Assembly: GCA_000703065.1 (NCBI GenBank) | Contig: JNLK01000001.1 | Span: 1,178,001 to 1,242,000 of the forward strand | Direction: 5' to 3' | Source of the DNA: Lachnospiraceae bacterium AC2029 | Lineage (GTDB): Bacteria > Bacillota > Clostridia > Lachnospirales > Lachnospiraceae | Length of the DNA stretch: 64,000 bases | Part shown: piece by piece, positions 55,179 to 64,000 of the stretch | Layout of the letters: the number at the start of each line of letters is the position of its first letter | Numbering within the stretch: position 1 is the stretch's first letter | Made by a program: the position numbers and the translations under genes | The notes under the pieces: generated by a model | What the model was told of the DNA's origin: nothing | What the model saw: the letters and a program-made list of their open reading frames with translations, nothing else | Database searches by the model: none

Positions 55179-56933
55179 TTACTTTTGGATATACTTATTC
55201 AGTGTATCCACAACTGTGTTCAGATTATAAGGCTTTGCGATATAATCATCCAGCTGGTTCTCTATGATACGCTCCTTGTCACCGAACATGGCTCTTGCCG
55301 TAACGGCGATGATCGGTAATCGATTCCGACGTTCCATCTTCTCGATCTTCCGAATCTCCTGAGTTGCCGCAATACCGTCCATGATCGGCATCTGCACGTC
55401 GAAAAGAGCCGCGTCGTAATGCTTGGATTTGAAGAGCTCGATCGCCTTCTCACCATTCTCCGCGATATCATAAGAGAAACCTGCCATGCCGAGAAGCTTA
55501 CCGATAACCTGCTGGTTAACCGGCTCGTCCTCAGCAACAAGGATTCTCGCATTTTTGCCATTTGCATTGTTGATGGAATAAAGAGCAGCATCCTGCTTCT
55601 CTGCTTCCACCTTCTGTGCCTCAACCTCTGCAGCCTTAACCACCTTCAGCGGGATCTCGGCAATAAAGGTTGAACCGATTCCTTCTTTACTCTGTACGGA
55701 GATCGTACCGCCCATCAGCTCGGTGATCTGCTTGGAGATCACGAGACCGAGACCGGAACCACCGTATCTTCTCGTATCCGATCCGTCTACCTGAGAGAAC
55801 CGGATGAAAAGCTTACTCATATTTGCTTCGGAGATACCGATACCGGTATCAGCCACAGCGATTCGAAGCGTAGCCTTCTCGGCGGTATCGTCGATGGCTG
55901 CGATCTTCACACGGACACCACCCTCGGATGTGAACTTGATCGCATTCGAAAGAAGGCAGTTCAGCACCTGCTGGATCCGCTGTCCGTCCGCACGAACCAG
56001 CTTCGGGATGTTGTTACCGAAGTTCAGGTCCAGTGAGATGTTCTTGTTATTTGCCGCAGGCACATGGGCAGCCACCGTTTCCTCGATGGATGCACGAATG
56101 TCTGTGATCTCCTCTTTGATCTTGTACTTGCCTGCCTCCAGCTTGCTGATATCAAGGATATCATTGATGAGGCGAAGCAGGTTATCTGCACAGTTCTTTG
56201 CTGTGATCAGGTTGTCTCTGTAGTCAGCCTGAAGGTCATCTGCCATCAGTGTGAGCTGGATCATTCCCAGGATACCATTGATCGGGGTACGGATCTCATG
56301 ACTCATGTTCGCAAGGAACTCTGCCTGGGTCTTATATGCTGCATTTGCATCCTGGATCGCCTGGGACAGCTTTGCCTCTGTCTCCTTCTGCTCGGTCACG
56401 TCGATGACAACCATGTTGATGTGGTCAGCCTCGGACTTGTACATAACGGTGTTAAATACCTTGCCGAGCTTCTCCATGGTGATCTCAACATCCATCAGGT
56501 CGCCCTGCTTGGTGCCGGAGGTATTATAAGCCCGGAACCACGCATTGATATCCTGAAGGACCTCGATATTGGACTCACCGATGATACGGTCCTGATAGTC
56601 CATCCGGTCCAGATTGAAATAAACACCGAAGGTCTCATTTGCGTCTACCATCTTGTAGCCGGAAACCTGACCGGTGGAATCCGTCACGATCTTTGCCTGT
56701 GCAAAGCCGATCGGAAGATTCATAAACAGCTTACGATACTTATCGTTCTTGGAATCCTCTCCGCCCCCGCTGACAGCGGTGATCAGAACAAATGCAACAC
56801 CGATCTGCAGGACCAGCATAATGATTCCTACAACGTTATTCCCCACCAGTACTCCGATCAGTCCGAGCACACCAATCACAACTGCTGCACCGATCGCCAG
56901 CACCTTCGCATCCATCTCTCTTAACTTTTCCAT
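55179..56933 (-). CDS. Hybrid sensor histidine kinase with receiver domain
   Basis: 584 residues. Two N-terminal membrane segments (~13-55) without a real outer domain, a PAS-like domain (~70-190), HisKA (EFLANMSHEIRTPINGILGM), HATPase (NCLLSNAIKFTSEGG, GGSGLGLVISKQ) and a C-terminal receiver with AEDEPVNQQV, phospho-Asp in AALFDVQMPIMDG and the Lys in YIAKPYN. A phosphorelay is likely; the partner is not here. Confidence 0.9.
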   Translation of the reverse strand: MEKLREMDAKVLAIGAAVVIGVLGLIGVLVGNNVVGIIMLVLQIGVAFVLITAVSGGGEDSKNDKYRKLFMNLPIGFAQAKIVTDSTGQVSGYKMVDANETFGVYFNLDRMDYQDRIIGESNIEVLQDINAWFRAYNTSGTKQGDLMDVEITMEKLGKVFNTVMYKSEADHINMVVIDVTEQKETEAKLSQAIQDANAAYKTQAEFLANMSHEIRTPINGILGMIQLTLMADDLQADYRDNLITAKNCADNLLRLINDILDISKLEAGKYKIKEEITDIRASIEETVAAHVPAANNKNISLDLNFGNNIPKLVRADGQRIQQVLNCLLSNAIKFTSEGGVRVKIAAIDDTAEKATLRIAVADTGIGISEANMSKLFIRFSQVDGSDTRRYGGSGLGLVISKQITELMGGTISVQSKEGIGSTFIAEIPLKVVKAAEVEAQKVEAEKQDAALYSINNANGKNARILVAEDEPVNQQVIGKLLGMAGFSYDIAENGEKAIELFKSKHYDAALFDVQMPIMDGIAATQEIRKIEKMERRNRLPIIAVTARAMFGDKERIIENQLDDYIAKPYNLNTVVDTLNKYIQK

Positions 56934-57049
56934 AATGCACCCCTTATATCTTTTCGTTCTCCGTCCGGCCCTTACGCCGCGCCGCGTTCGTGCCGTCCAT
57001 TAATTATAGAGCTGTCTCTATATGCGCCATGAGAACATACATAGAAAAA

Positions 57050-59842
57050 TTATATATCAATTTGTCCGTTATGTAAAGCAACGTCCGTCTTTTTTTGTGC
57101 TTTTTTTCCTTTCTTTTTCTTTCTTATTTTTTTCCAAATATTCAATACGAAAAAGAAAATAAACACCAGCCATGCCGCCAGGGCGACAAGAAGTCCCGGT
57201 AAGAAGCCCGGCGATACATATCTGAGCTTAACGGTATGATGTCCCGCTGTAAGGGGAACTGCAAGAAATGCCTTTCCCACCGTAGCCGGCTCCACCTTCT
57301 CTCCGTCCACCTCTACGGACCATCCCTTCTCATAGGGAATAGAGGTAAAGAGCAGGCCGTTCTCCTTCATGGTGATCTCTCCGTCCAGCTTCCCGTCCTT
57401 GACGTAGGTCACCTCCAGCGGTTGCTCGGATAGCTTTTCGTACATTTCCTTATAGGCCGCCTCATCCAGCCGGCTGAGATAAATGCCCAGGGTTCCGCTG
57501 TCCGATGCTTTGTCTTCAAACTCGAATTCAAACTCCAGCTGATCTCCTGCATGGAGATTGCCCAGATCCAGGATCTGCGTCTCCAGCCGGTCCTTCTCCT
57601 TCATCAGACCGTTCAGACTGAACTTCACGCGGTTCACCCCGTTACAGCGGGTATCCATGACGTAATTTCCGTCCGAACCGATCTCACAGGAAACCGTGAT
57701 CTTCATGCTCCCTTCACCGTTCTTATCAAAATTCACGATATGCGGACGGTTATCCGTCACCCAGGTACTACAGTTCTCACCAGATGCGGTAAGCGGCGGT
57801 GCATAGGTGATATAGACCGGTCCCACGCCGGACATTACCTTCGCCATCCGGTTCACCGCGGCGATCCTGTCTCCCGCCGCCGGTACCCAGTCTTGTACCG
57901 AGGAGGGCACGCCGTAGCCGATGGGAAGTACATATTCATTTTCATAAACCTGCACCCGGTCATTATCATAAACCGGAGTCGTACGGCTGGCGATCCCCGC
58001 AAATTCAACATCTCTTGCGTAAATGAAACGCACGCCGATCAGGGTGTTCAGCACCGGATTGCCTCCGAGGAACAGGAACTCGTTCACACCGGTGTAACAG
58101 CCGATCCGGCCCATGGTCTCCACAAGCTCACCGCCCACCGTGGAGCAGAACGTTCCCACGCTCCGCATTCCGTTGAAGGTCGCCTCGTCGATCATCCGGG
58201 GACGCGCCTGATCCTCCCTGTAGAAGGTTGCCCCGTTCAGGCCTGCATAGCGGTCCACGTTTTCCTTTGCAGTCTGCATGGCCTCCGTGTACTCACCGTA
58301 ATATTCACCGTTGGAAACATCATTTGCCATGAAGCCCACCGACGCATTTCCGATCAGCTCCACAAACATGATGCATGCCAGGATGATGCTGGTGGTCCTT
58401 ACCTTCAGCCCGCCCTGTCTGCGGACAAAGAAGAAGATCATATAGACCAGCACCAGTGCCAGTGTGATGGCAAAGACCGCCCAGAACGGAAGGACGCTGT
58501 CCACCTCCGTCTTGTAGAAACATACAAAGTAGAATATGATGCTGCAGGACCCGGCCATGGCCAGCCGGAAGGCTCCGGTCTGGCGAAGACGCATCAGCGC
58601 CTCATAGCCAATGGTAAGCAGTGTGAAAATGTACACAAAGGAGAAACGGTTCGGGATTCCGTACTGATCATGGAATCCGTGCCAGATGAAGTTCAGTGTG
58701 GTGGTGTTGAAGCTGAGGAAGAAAAATGCGATCAGCAGCAGCTTCATGATCCGGTCCTTCAGCGGGATCCGGTCACTGAAAAGGTACAGGAAGAACAGGA
58801 TCACCGCGAAGACGCCGCAGTAGACATTCACGCCTCCGTCAAAGCTCTGGACATCGATGGGTGTCAGCAGCGCAAAATGCTGCTTCAGCATCTCAAAGAT
58901 GCTTCCGTAGAAGCCGAACTCCGGGAAGCCCTTTCCCGCCGAGGATGTGGTCATGATCCCGAGGAAGGCGGGCAGAAGGGCAAAGGCTGCCATGGCCGCC
59001 GCAAGGACCGAGCTGCCGGCAAAGGCAACTCCCTTCATCACGAAATTCTTCAGATGCCTCCCAATCAGGATCATTACATTCTTGAATCTGTGTCCGGTGT
59101 GCGGAGCATCCACATGTCCCATATTGTGGGTCAGGAACCATAACACCAGGAAGATGCAGATGATAAAGGCGATATAGTAGTTTACATAAAGTATATAGAA
59201 TAACGAGATAATATAAAGCTTCGGACTCTCTCCGCGGAAGATCCGTTCCAGTCCCAGGACCGCCAGTGGAAGGAACATGATGCAGTCCAGCCACATGACA
59301 TTCCAGTAATATCCGATGTTATAATTATTCAGCGCAAAGGCGATGGAGAACACCGTGATCAGAAAGTTATTCGAAGGTGCTCCTCTTCTTCTGGACAGCC
59401 AGTAGCCGAAGGTAGCTGCCGAAATGGAGATCTTCAGTGTAACCAGAAGGGAGAACGCCGCGAAGATGCCGGTCCTGGGGACAAAAAGCATGATCAGGTT
59501 CAGCGGACTCGCCATGTAGTAAAGCAGCAGGGACAGGAAATTGGAACCCATCCCGATATTCCAGGTATAGAACAGCCCTTCTCCGTCCCAGACCTTTCTC
59601 TTAAGATCCGAGAAGAAGGGTACATACTGGTGCATACTGTCGATCCGGGAGAAGGAATTTCTTCCGAAGGGTGCTACCGTCATAATGGCCATGACGATCA
59701 GCATAAAGACAAGCACGATCCAGGCTGCCAGGAGCCAGGACCAGTTCCTGCCGGCGAACGCGAAAAAGCGCATCCCTCGGGTGCGCTTTTTCTCATTCAT
59801 GTAAATAGGTTCTCCGGTATCTACCAGAGTATCGGTCTGCAT
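57050..59842 (-). CDS. YfhO-family membrane protein
   Basis: 930 residues from the ATG at 59842 (AGGAG 8 bases upstream). About twelve membrane segments: NSFSRIDSMHQYVPFFSDL after the first, and GMGSNFLSLLLYYMASPLN. A large outer domain (~500-880) and a final membrane helix precede a Lys-rich tail. The family resembles GT-C glycosyltransferases and is linked to glycosylation of lipoteichoic acid or other wall polymers. Confidence 0.85.
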   Translation of the reverse strand: MQTDTLVDTGEPIYMNEKKRTRGMRFFAFAGRNWSWLLAAWIVLVFMLIVMAIMTVAPFGRNSFSRIDSMHQYVPFFSDLKRKVWDGEGLFYTWNIGMGSNFLSLLLYYMASPLNLIMLFVPRTGIFAAFSLLVTLKISISAATFGYWLSRRRGAPSNNFLITVFSIAFALNNYNIGYYWNVMWLDCIMFLPLAVLGLERIFRGESPKLYIISLFYILYVNYYIAFIICIFLVLWFLTHNMGHVDAPHTGHRFKNVMILIGRHLKNFVMKGVAFAGSSVLAAAMAAFALLPAFLGIMTTSSAGKGFPEFGFYGSIFEMLKQHFALLTPIDVQSFDGGVNVYCGVFAVILFFLYLFSDRIPLKDRIMKLLLIAFFFLSFNTTTLNFIWHGFHDQYGIPNRFSFVYIFTLLTIGYEALMRLRQTGAFRLAMAGSCSIIFYFVCFYKTEVDSVLPFWAVFAITLALVLVYMIFFFVRRQGGLKVRTTSIILACIMFVELIGNASVGFMANDVSNGEYYGEYTEAMQTAKENVDRYAGLNGATFYREDQARPRMIDEATFNGMRSVGTFCSTVGGELVETMGRIGCYTGVNEFLFLGGNPVLNTLIGVRFIYARDVEFAGIASRTTPVYDNDRVQVYENEYVLPIGYGVPSSVQDWVPAAGDRIAAVNRMAKVMSGVGPVYITYAPPLTASGENCSTWVTDNRPHIVNFDKNGEGSMKITVSCEIGSDGNYVMDTRCNGVNRVKFSLNGLMKEKDRLETQILDLGNLHAGDQLEFEFEFEDKASDSGTLGIYLSRLDEAAYKEMYEKLSEQPLEVTYVKDGKLDGEITMKENGLLFTSIPYEKGWSVEVDGEKVEPATVGKAFLAVPLTAGHHTVKLRYVSPGFLPGLLVALAAWLVFIFFFVLNIWKKIRKKKKGKKAQKKTDVALHNGQIDI

Positions 59843-59878
59843 GATATTCACTCCTTAATCCATATCCCAACCGGACAT

Positions 59879-62173
59879 TTATTTTGTAGCTGCCAGGAGA
59901 TAGATCAGCGGTGAATTCCAGTAGATCGCACTCTCATTGGTCGAATAGCTCTGTACATTATCCGCATAGCAGAGAGCCGGCGGCTGTCCGTACAGTACGG
60001 CCTTTGCGTAGCTGTCCTCAAGACCTCCGTTGGCACCGCCGATCAGCATACCCTCCATGGCCTTTCCGGCAACCTGGGAAGGTCTGTGATGGGGCTGCTG
60101 CGGGGATACGGAACCGTATCCGGTCACGAAGCAGTAACCCAGCGGATTTGCGCCGAGAACATAGTCCAGCTGACGCTTTGCCATCTTCGTATAGTTCTCG
60201 TCTCCGGTCAGATTTGCAGCCATCTTCATCAGCATACCGAAGTTTGCGATGGTCATATTACTTCCCCACGGATAGTTGGTCTCAAGCATCATGCCGTAAG
60301 CATCCGCTCTCTCCTCCAGCTGCTGTACACGATTGAAGAACCGCTTGTTCACATCATCCAGCACCTCGCCGATACCGTCCGGCTTCTGACGGAGCAGGTC
60401 GTAATATGCGTAACCGCTGATATCCGCCCAGCCCAGCTCAGCTCCGATGGGAACCGCGTCCAGATAGGTCTTCAGCTGATCCTTCACGTCTGTATAGCCT
60501 GCAAGGTACAGCTCGGAAGCTGCCCAGAAGATCTCATCCTTGATACCGTTATCCGGATACTCACCGGTTACGATATCGTCGGGGTTCTTATAGCCTTCAT
60601 AATTGCCGTTCAGGCTCTGGATATAACCCCATGCCTTAACTGCAGCGTCATAACATTTCTTTGCAAAATCCTGATCAAACGGTGCATAGGTCTGGGATGC
60701 CTTCGCCATAACCGCCACGAAATCAGCGGTCGCCGTTACGGAAATGGGCGCCAGATACATATCTGCAGTCTCCTGATCCGGTGAAACTGCCTCCGGGAAT
60801 ACCAGGCCGGATACCTTGTGGTATACGCCGCCGGTCTTCTCGTCCTGCATCTTCAGCATCCAGTCAAGCTCGTAACGGGCCTCGTCCAGAATATCCGGAA
60901 CACCGTTTCCGCTCTCGGGGATATCCATATTGTCATCCTTGATGCCGTAATCTTCATATGCAAGCATCAGATCCTGTATGGTCTTGGCACCTGCTACCAC
61001 ATAACGGCCGTAGTCGCCGGCGTCATGCCATCCGCCGGATACATCCTTCTTCTCGGAGGTTCCGTATACGATTGCTTCCTGTGTATGGCATTCAGGATGC
61101 GCGAAGTCACCTGCCTCTGCATTGGACAGGTTGATACCGCAGCGCTGGAGGAACAGCATACGTACGGCAGACGCATAGACGTCATCGTAAACACCCTCAG
61201 CGATCTTGAATTCGTAGGTCTCTCCCACATCGGTTACGATCTTGTAGGTACCCGGTGTATTTACCTCCGTGAAGTCACCCACACGTACCAGGTCATTTGA
61301 CGCCGAATGGAAGGAGAAGGGACCGAAGGTTCCCGTGAAGACTTCCTTGCCGGAAGCCGTATCGATCACCTGGAAGGTCTCTGTGGTCTGACTCTTCACA
61401 ACCACCTTCTTCTCATCGGACGGAAGATAACCGATCTGGCTTACATTTACCTTCGGATATTCCGGAAGTCCTTCCAGAACCTGGGCATTTGTCACGTCCT
61501 TTACAACCAGCTCGATATTGTCGAGATAAATGTCGTGTTCACCCGGGTCGCCTTCCATGCCCTCCCAGATGCCCATGTTAAATACCATACGGGGAGCCGG
61601 ATCAGAGTCCTCGCTCATAACAAAATCAGCGGAAATGTGCTGCTCTTCGGGCCCGATCTTGATATTGTCTTCCTGATAGGCATGATAGTCCCCGCCGTTG
61701 ATCTGACCGCCGCGATACTGGATGGTACGCTCGATGGAAGAGGACACATCAAAGCTGATGGTATACTCAGCGCCCTGAAGAAGCTGGTAGCCGTCATAGT
61801 AGATCTGGTTTGCGTAGTCACAGCTGCCGCAGCGCAGGATATGAATCTTCAGCTTGTTGTTCTCATTGCTCAGCTCAAAATCACCGCCGTTACGGTACTC
61901 TGCAAATTTCCCGGTTCCTCCGTCTTCAAAGTCCATATGGACGATCACGTCGCCGGGCTTTACGTTGATATCTTCCTTCTTCGCCTCAGTTACTGCCTCT
62001 GTGGCGGGTTCCGTGGACGCCTCGGTCTTCGCCTCGGTTTTCACCTCGGTCACCGCTTCTGTCGTCGCAGCCGTCGTTGTAGCCTCATCCTTCTTTCCGC
62101 AGCCTGCCATTCCCAGCATCATGGCACCGGAAAGTGTCAGTGCCAGGATTCGATGCATCCCTTTCTTTCTCAT
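59879..62173 (-). CDS. Lipoprotein GH9 cellulase
   Basis: 764 residues from the ATG at 62173 (GGAGG upstream). Lipobox LGMAGC gives a membrane-anchored protein, followed by a Thr/Glu/Ala linker (TEAVTEVKTEAKTEAS). A CBM4/9-like module (~60-230), a CelD_N Ig-like domain (~240-335) and the GH9 catalytic domain (~340-764). GGWHDAGDYGRYV holds the catalytic Asp pair, YGSVSPQQPHHRPS the His region and NESAIYWNSPL the acid Glu. It should cut cellulose or mixed-linkage glucan at the cell surface. Confidence 0.9.
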   Translation of the reverse strand: MRKKGMHRILALTLSGAMMLGMAGCGKKDEATTTAATTEAVTEVKTEAKTEASTEPATEAVTEAKKEDINVKPGDVIVHMDFEDGGTGKFAEYRNGGDFELSNENNKLKIHILRCGSCDYANQIYYDGYQLLQGAEYTISFDVSSSIERTIQYRGGQINGGDYHAYQEDNIKIGPEEQHISADFVMSEDSDPAPRMVFNMGIWEGMEGDPGEHDIYLDNIELVVKDVTNAQVLEGLPEYPKVNVSQIGYLPSDEKKVVVKSQTTETFQVIDTASGKEVFTGTFGPFSFHSASNDLVRVGDFTEVNTPGTYKIVTDVGETYEFKIAEGVYDDVYASAVRMLFLQRCGINLSNAEAGDFAHPECHTQEAIVYGTSEKKDVSGGWHDAGDYGRYVVAGAKTIQDLMLAYEDYGIKDDNMDIPESGNGVPDILDEARYELDWMLKMQDEKTGGVYHKVSGLVFPEAVSPDQETADMYLAPISVTATADFVAVMAKASQTYAPFDQDFAKKCYDAAVKAWGYIQSLNGNYEGYKNPDDIVTGEYPDNGIKDEIFWAASELYLAGYTDVKDQLKTYLDAVPIGAELGWADISGYAYYDLLRQKPDGIGEVLDDVNKRFFNRVQQLEERADAYGMMLETNYPWGSNMTIANFGMLMKMAANLTGDENYTKMAKRQLDYVLGANPLGYCFVTGYGSVSPQQPHHRPSQVAGKAMEGMLIGGANGGLEDSYAKAVLYGQPPALCYADNVQSYSTNESAIYWNSPLIYLLAATK

Positions 62174-62195
62174 GTGGTTCCTCCGTCTTTCTTTA

Positions 62196-62978
62196 TCACA
62201 TATCACTATCTTCCAGATAGTGTATCACTTCCGCAAGTTCCATGGATCCTCCGAAGATCGAAAGCGCACTTCCGATGGTCACATCCAGCCGGTTCTGTCC
62301 GGCCTCCCGAAGTTCCTTCAGATCATCAAAGCTTCCCACGCCTCCCGCGTAGGTTATGGGGAGTTCTCCCCATTCTCCCAGCTGCTTCGCAAGGGGAGCT
62401 TCGATTCCCTTCCTCTTTCCTTCCGCATCCACGGCATGGATCAGATACTCTGCCGCACTGTCCTTCAGCTCCGTCAGAGTCTCGGGCGTTACATAGGTAT
62501 CCGTCAGCTTCTGCCATCGGTCCGTGGCGATACAGTAGCCCCGGTCCGTCCGTCTGCAGCTGAGATCAAGCACCAGGTGATCCCTTCCGACCTCACGCAC
62601 CAGACGGTCCAGCCGTTCCCGGTCCACCCGTCCGTCCCGGAACACATAGGATGTCACGATCACATGGGTGGCTCCCATGTCAAGAAACTCCGCCGCATTT
62701 TCGGCAGTGATGCCTCCGCCGATCATCAGACCGCCGGGGTATGCCGCCAGCGCCTCACGGGCCGTCTGCCTGTCCGCCTCATACTCCTCTGTTCCCACGG
62801 GATTCAGCAAAATGATGTGTCCGCCCGGAAGACCGAGTCTCCGGTAGAGATCCCCGTAGAAGGCGCCGCCCTCCGCGGATATGAAGTTGGTCTCTCCGAC
62901 ATTCAGGTCCGAAAGGCTTCCGCCAACGATCTGCTTCACGCGGCCGTCATGAATGTCGATACAGGGACGAAGACGCAT
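62196..62978 (-). CDS. hisA: Eukaryote-type HisA isomerase
   Basis: 260 residues, starting at 62978 (GGAGG 8 bases upstream; an ATG 6 bases earlier is too near). LRPCIDIHDGRVKQIVGGSL, GLMIGGGITAENA, TYAGGVGSFDDLKEL and IGSALSIFGG follow the yeast HIS6 pattern rather than usual bacterial HisA. It should convert ProFAR to PRFAR in histidine synthesis. No other his genes are in the window. Confidence 0.85.
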   Translation of the reverse strand: MRLRPCIDIHDGRVKQIVGGSLSDLNVGETNFISAEGGAFYGDLYRRLGLPGGHIILLNPVGTEEYEADRQTAREALAAYPGGLMIGGGITAENAAEFLDMGATHVIVTSYVFRDGRVDRERLDRLVREVGRDHLVLDLSCRRTDRGYCIATDRWQKLTDTYVTPETLTELKDSAAEYLIHAVDAEGKRKGIEAPLAKQLGEWGELPITYAGGVGSFDDLKELREAGQNRLDVTIGSALSIFGGSMELAEVIHYLEDSDM

Positions 62979-62984
62979 CCTCAT

Positions 62985-63289
62985 GCCCTCCTTGGCTGTT
63001 GTACCATGCTTTTGCTTCGCAAAATCATGCATCTGCTTCGCAGATGTACGCTGCTCGCTTTGCTCGGGAAATCCCGTGGCTATTGTATCATAATTCCTTA
63101 AGGTTTTGAAGTGAAAAATAGCTACGCCTAACTTCATCGCAGACGGAAAGTTTTTCCACACAGTTCACGCTTCTTGTGGTATGATACTGTGTATATCGCA
63201 GCGGACCGAAGCCACCTCTGTCAGCCCCTTGTTCCGATATCCGGGCTATACAGGGCGGGTCAGGACCGGCCCGCAGGAAGGATATCAAA
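62985..63289. other. Divergent intergenic region with small hairpins
   Basis: Two hairpins with TTC loops: TTTTGC-TTC-GCAAAA at 63010-63024 and CATCTGC-TTC-GCAGATG at 63030-63046. A longer upstream frame of hisA through them is not believed. The promoters of hisA and of the plus-strand ATPase must lie here; a TATGAT stands near 63179. No gene seen. Confidence 0.45.
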
Positions 63290-64000
63290 ATGACAAATTA
63301 TGAATTATACCGAAAGATCCAGCAGTCCTTTCAACTGGCAGATCAGGTAAATGCCAGCGGCGTGATGCCTCCCGGCACCATGACTCTCCGGGAGATGCTG
63401 AAGTTCGACTACCTTCTGTTCCTGGGCTTCCTGTATGAGCCGGACGGCTCCGACACCAAATATGAGCGGCAGTTCATCATGGAGTATCTCACCATGTATG
63501 TGGATATGCGCCAGTTTCTGGAGCTCCGTTATGACCGGAGCCTGAAGCCCGAATTCATCAACACGGTCCCCCGTTCTCTGACTTACTTTGCAAAGCACGA
63601 CCTGTCCGGCGGAGCACGCCGCGATCAGCTGGGCCGCGCCTTCTCCAGGGTGGTCGTGGATGTATTCAATGACCTGGGTACCGAGTTCACCATAGGAAGC
63701 GGAAACGGAAGCTCGGTGACGGAGATCGGCAACCTTTCCAATTACGTGATCATGCTGAACAATTTCCTGAAGGAATTCGGTCTGTATAATATCGGAAATG
63801 CCGGCGAGCTGATCTCGGCGGATTCCATCAACGCCGCAAAACTGAAGGGTTCCTTCCGGAATCCCTCCAGCGTGACCGGCAAGGCGGTTTCCAGGACCGA
63901 AAAGAAGGCAAATGAGGCAGAGACCGTAAAGCCCAAGGTTCCCGAGGAAAAGGAGAAAACCCTGGATGAGCTGATGGAGGAGCTGGACTCTCTGGTGGGT
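63290..64000 (+). CDS. N-terminal part of a SpoVK/CbbX-like AAA+ ATPase (runs off the edge)
   Basis: 237 codons, open to the right edge, with AGGAAGG before the ATG. The part seen is the helical N-terminal region (TMTLREMLKFDYLLFLGFLY, MEYLTMYVDMRQFLEL). It is followed by a charged linker and TLDELMEELDSLVG, the sequence usually leading into the CbbX/SpoVK AAA+ core (there normally VGLE and then the P-loop). The ATPase core itself is beyond the window, so the call is inferred. Confidence 0.55.
   Translation, partial: MTNYELYRKIQQSFQLADQVNASGVMPPGTMTLREMLKFDYLLFLGFLYEPDGSDTKYERQFIMEYLTMYVDMRQFLELRYDRSLKPEFINTVPRSLTYFAKHDLSGGARRDQLGRAFSRVVVDVFNDLGTEFTIGSGNGSSVTEIGNLSNYVIMLNNFLKEFGLYNIGNAGELISADSINAAKLKGSFRNPSSVTGKAVSRTEKKANEAETVKPKVPEEKEKTLDELMEELDSLVG

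Noticed and set aside
57551-59143. 530-codon open frame on the plus strand
   Set aside because: It lies opposite the YfhO gene, has no ribosome site, is His/Arg-rich and shows no domain; it is a mirror of a GC-biased gene.
61307-63101. Two overlapping long plus-strand frames of more than 400 codons
   Set aside because: They lie opposite the GH9 and hisA genes, which have full catalytic motifs; composition is not protein-like.
62979-63161. N-terminal extension of HisA
   Set aside because: The extension covers two small hairpins and HisA homologues start at LRPCIDIHDG.
1-64000. tRNA, rRNA, riboswitch and CRISPR search by eye
   Set aside because: No cloverleaf with TTC-loop, no known riboswitch core and no spacer-repeat pattern were seen; a covariance-model scan would be needed to be sure.

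Overview
The window looks like chromosome of a Gram-positive, low-to-mid GC Clostridia bacterium, most likely Lachnospiraceae. It has choline-binding/cell-wall-binding repeat proteins, a lipoprotein GH9 cellulase, a YfhO-type membrane protein, a eukaryote-type HisA and strong AGGAGG ribosome sites. A Eubacterium cellulosolvens- or Butyrivibrio-like cellulolytic anaerobe is plausible, but this is inference.

Layout. 1-1.8 kb: foldback DNA and an ISLre2 transposase. 1.9-14.2 kb, minus strand: an island of exported cell-wall-binding enzymes (S41 peptidase, S37 peptidase, a repeat-only protein, an amidase) mixed with a GNAT, a PAP2 phosphatase and a SAP-DUF6434-GrpB fusion. Two promoters here share paired TGCACGAA repeats 21 bp apart and an extended -10 at the same distance, and a broken LytTR DNA-binding domain lies beside one of them. 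14.2-22.4 kb: a membrane adenylate/guanylate cyclase, decayed genes, a GNAT-nitroreductase fusion, a TnpB-only IS605-type element, an esterase and a MerR/TipAS regulator. Two consensus promoters in this part carry LexA-type SOS boxes: one drives tnpB, the other a stretch with no ORF.

22.5-28.8 kb is the most unusual part. Two inverted arms of about 1.4-1.6 kb, each with an M23 peptidase gene and a small gene with conserved flanks but a diverged core, face each other around a STAS protein and a membrane GGDEF protein. Arrays of short compensating palindromes lie just outside the arms. 28.8-33 kb: HIT protein, a second GrpB, a membrane-anchored phosphoglycerate mutase, and a condensation-like acyltransferase behind a long hairpin. 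33-39 kb: IS91-family transposase with tyrosine recombinase, an IS630 element that interrupts a GNAT gene (the old reading frame can be rebuilt), and an AAA/DUF4143 ATPase. 39.3-42 kb: an 870-residue protein with a PI3/4-kinase-like or HipA-like catalytic loop.

42.6-49.9 kb: a truncated AlbA-type regulator, then a peptide-resistance-like module (response regulator, two ABC systems, histidine kinase), with a frameshift in its FtsX-type permease and a 200-bp foldback inside it. 50-51 kb: an Abi/HEPN gene. 51.6-64 kb: housekeeping and surface genes: a GMP synthetase without glutaminase domain, a CHAP cell-wall hydrolase, a hybrid histidine kinase, YfhO protein, GH9 cellulase, HisA, and the start of a SpoVK/CbbX-like ATPase running off the right edge. 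I saw no tRNA, rRNA or CRISPR array.
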